Source of the DNA: Weissella confusa
Lineage (GTDB): Bacteria > Bacillota > Bacilli > Lactobacillales > Lactobacillaceae
Reading direction: 5' to 3'
Length of the DNA stretch: 64,000 bases
Assembly: GCA_041871065.1 (NCBI GenBank)
Contig: CP168942.1
Coordinates: 340,501 to 404,500 of the forward strand
Part shown: one piece after another, positions 61,822 to 64,000 of the stretch
How the letters are laid out: every line of letters starts with the position of its first letter
How positions within the stretch are numbered: position 1 is the stretch's first letter
Program-made: the position numbers and the translations under genes
The notes under the pieces: model-generated
Databases searched by the model: none
Told to the model about the DNA's origin: nothing
What the model saw: only the letters and a program-made list of their open reading frames with translations

Positions 61822-64000
61822 ATGGCGTTGACCGCACAAGAACAATTCCAAACGCTATTGCAACAATTGCAATATGAGGAAGTCCCTGCTAGTTTGCAGC
61901 AAACGGCATTGACCAAGCTAGCCGTGCACAAACAGTCTAAGGTTTGGCAATTCCACTTGGAAATGCCTGCGCTACCACCAGTGCAAGATATGGCTGCTTT
62001 GGTAGCACGTATGCAAACGGCTTTTGCCAATATTGCGCAGACCACTTACCAATTGCATTTGGCAACCCAGCCAGATGCCCAACAAATCGTTGATTATTGG
62101 ACATGGGTGTTGCAACAACATCAAAATGAACCGGGTGCCTTCCGTCAGGCATTTGCCCATGTGTTGCCACAAATTGCTGACAACCAATTGCGTTTGACGT
62201 TTGATACAGCAGTTTGGGCGAACTACGCCCGTCAAACTGGATTGCCAATTATTGAAAACACCTACAAGAAGCTTGGGGTTGGTTATCAATTACCATTTAA
62301 CATCCAAGTTGATGAACAATTGGCTGCTGAATCACACGCGCAAGTCATGGCGCAACGTGCTGCGCAGGATCAACAATTAGCTGAAATGGCCAAGGTGCAA
62401 ATCGAACAAGCAGCCAAGCAACGTCAATCTGCGCCACGTAATGGTGGCGGCGGGAATGGTGCGCCAGGTACGCTTGGTCGCAAGATTGCTGCTGATTCTG
62501 AAATCACCAAGATGGCTGATATCGAGACTGAAGAACGTTCTGTTATCGTCGAAGGGTATGTCTTTGATGCCGAAGTCCGTGTTTTGAAGTCTGAACGTCA
62601 ATTGTTGACGATGAAGGTGACGGACTACACGAGTTCATTTATCTTGAAGAAGTTCTCACGTGATGAAAATGATGAAGCGTTCTTTGCTGATTTGAAGCCG
62701 GGTACGTGGATTCGTGCGCGCGGTCCAATTCAACAAGACGACTTTGTCCGTGATTTGACGATGACGGCCTACGACATTGAAGTGATTAAGCACGCGCCAC
62801 GCATCGATCCTTATGAAGGCGAGAAGAAGCGCATTGAATTGCACACGCACTCTGTTATGTCGACGATGGATGCGACTAACGGTATTGGTGACTACGTAAA
62901 GCAAGCAGCCAAGTGGGGCATGGATGCAATTGCCGTTACAGATACGGCCGGCGCCCAAGGTTTCCCTGAAGCAGCGTCATCAGCTGCTAAGAATGATATC
63001 AAGATGATTTACGGTGTTGAGGTTAACTTGGTTGAAGATGGTGAGCCGATTATCTTCCACCCAGATCACACCAAGCTTGATGAAGCTGAATTTGTGGTAT
63101 TCGACGTCGAGACGACTGGTCTTTCAGCTGCCTATGATCGGGTAATTGAATTGTCAGCCGTCCGTATGGTTAAGGGAAACGTGGTTGCTGAATTCTCAGA
63201 ATTTATCGACCCTGGCTTCCCACTAAGTCAAACCACGGTTGATTTGACATCAATCACGGATGACATGGTGCGTGGTTCTAAATCAGAAAAGCAGGTCTTT
63301 GAAGAATTCCGTGAGTTCTACGGGGATGCCATTCTGGTTGGACACAACGTGACATTTGACATGGGGTTCATGCAAGAAGGTTATGCCCGTCACGGGTTAG
63401 ACCCAATCTCGAACCCAGTCATCGATACGTTGATTTTGGCCCGCTTCCTATACCCAAACATGCGTTCATACCGTTTGAACACGTTGGCTAAGCACTTTGG
63501 TATTGTGTTGGAGCAACACCACCGTGCCATCTTTGACTCTGAGACAACGGGTCATTTGAACCGTGTGTTCTTGGAGCAAGCACGTGAAGAGTATGGCATC
63601 GAGTATGCTGACCAATTGAATGACCACATGATGGACAACGATGCATGGAAGCACGGACGGCCTAATCACGCGGTTGTGTTGGTGCAAAAGCAAGAAGGTG
63701 TTAAGAACCTTTATAAGATGATTTCTGAATCAAACACGAAGTACTTGCAGCGTGTACCACGTGTACCGCGTTCTTTGTTGAACAAGTACCGTGAAGGATT
63801 GCTACTTGGAACCGGGGATAGTACCGGTGAATTCTGGGAAGCGTTGATGCAAAAGGGATATGCTGCAGCTAAGGCTAAGGCAGAATACTACGATTACATC
63901 GAAATTCAACCATCAGCTAATTATGTGCCAGCTTTGGAAGGTGAATTGATTCAAGACGAAGCCCGTTTGCGTGATTTGATGATGCAAGCCGTGAAAATTG
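61822..64000 (+). CDS. polC: DNA polymerase III PolC-type alpha subunit, N-terminal half
   Basis: 726 codons visible of about 1440; the gene runs off the right edge. PolC is the replicative polymerase of Firmicutes with a built-in 3'-5' exonuclease. N-terminal domains, then an OB-type region (VIVEGYVFDAEVRVLKSER), the PHP domain (ELHTHSVMSTMDAT, first His near 341) and the inserted DnaQ-type exonuclease (FDVETTGL, Asp428/Glu430; VGHNVTFDMGFM). A Gly/Asn-rich linker lies near residue 212. ATG 61822 has an AAGGGAG site. Confidence 0.96.
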   Translation, partial: MALTAQEQFQTLLQQLQYEEVPASLQQTALTKLAVHKQSKVWQFHLEMPALPPVQDMAALVARMQTAFANIAQTTYQLHLATQPDAQQIVDYWTWVLQQHQNEPGAFRQAFAHVLPQIADNQLRLTFDTAVWANYARQTGLPIIENTYKKLGVGYQLPFNIQVDEQLAAESHAQVMAQRAAQDQQLAEMAKVQIEQAAKQRQSAPRNGGGGNGAPGTLGRKIAADSEITKMADIETEERSVIVEGYVFDAEVRVLKSERQLLTMKVTDYTSSFILKKFSRDENDEAFFADLKPGTWIRARGPIQQDDFVRDLTMTAYDIEVIKHAPRIDPYEGEKKRIELHTHSVMSTMDATNGIGDYVKQAAKWGMDAIAVTDTAGAQGFPEAASSAAKNDIKMIYGVEVNLVEDGEPIIFHPDHTKLDEAEFVVFDVETTGLSAAYDRVIELSAVRMVKGNVVAEFSEFIDPGFPLSQTTVDLTSITDDMVRGSKSEKQVFEEFREFYGDAILVGHNVTFDMGFMQEGYARHGLDPISNPVIDTLILARFLYPNMRSYRLNTLAKHFGIVLEQHHRAIFDSETTGHLNRVFLEQAREEYGIEYADQLNDHMMDNDAWKHGRPNHAVVLVQKQEGVKNLYKMISESNTKYLQRVPRVPRSLLNKYREGLLLGTGDSTGEFWEALMQKGYAAAKAKAEYYDYIEIQPSANYVPALEGELIQDEARLRDLMMQAVKI

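Overview
The window looks like a low-to-medium GC member of the Lactobacillaceae, most likely Weissella (possibly the cibaria/confusa group). The basis is family content and style: an N-terminal KxYKxGKxW export motif on a surface protein, a DHA2 efflux pump followed by a DUF4811 gene, mreB-DUF2969-rodA order, uppS-cdsA-rseP-proS-polC order, strong use of AAG (Lys) and TTG (Leu) codons, and very few cysteines. The species is an inference. I see no phage, IS element, CRISPR array or rRNA; one tRNA-Glu is present. The segment reads as ordinary chromosome with compact operons separated by clear rho-independent terminators.

Layout. 1-2.9 kb: the start of an AI-2E-type permease, a CzrA-like ArsR repressor, a two-TM protein and a cysteine-free NADH-oxidase-like flavoprotein. 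3-9.6 kb: a purine nucleoside uptake block (two BMP binding proteins, NupA ATPase, NupB/NupC permeases). 9.7-14.9 kb: cell wall and shape genes (murF, mreB, DUF2969, rodA) and proC. 15-21.2 kb: tRNA-Glu, two Cof-type HAD phosphatases, ogt, a TetR repressor divergent from an ABC ATPase-permease fusion, and a hydroxyacyl-CoA dehydrogenase. 21.3-23.8 kb: a large repetitive surface protein. 24-28.6 kb: nagA-nagR, DUF1097, rpsD with a pseudoknotted leader, and an acyltransferase. 28.7-32.5 kb: the most unusual stretch, with a candidate small RNA, a double-length Rgg-like regulator, a second strongly structured candidate RNA, a DyP peroxidase and a DnaA-box cluster just upstream of ezrA. 34-42.7 kb: ThiE-like protein, purine permease, Ca-type P-ATPase, purA-hpt and a FusB-like EF-G-binding protein behind a candidate leader peptide. 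42.8-55.4 kb: DegV, efflux pump, aldo/keto reductase, and many secreted or membrane proteins of unknown role. 55.5-64 kb: HAD phosphatase, uppS, cdsA, rseP, proS, a 20-residue membrane peptide and the N-terminal part of polC.

How the genes fit together. Purine salvage is spread over three loci: BMP/Nup uptake, an NCS2 permease, and purA-hpt. A 13-nt motif (TGTTCGTGTTTTG) is identical upstream of the second bmp gene and purA, and a related CGAACG-type motif lies upstream of the permease, so a shared PurR-like regulon is plausible. Cell envelope growth is represented by murF, mreB/rodA, uppS, cdsA, rseP and ezrA. The items most deserving a second look are the two candidate RNAs around the double Rgg gene, the DnaA-box cluster before ezrA, the attenuator-like leader of the fusB-type gene, and the repeat-rich KxYKxGKxW protein without LPXTG.
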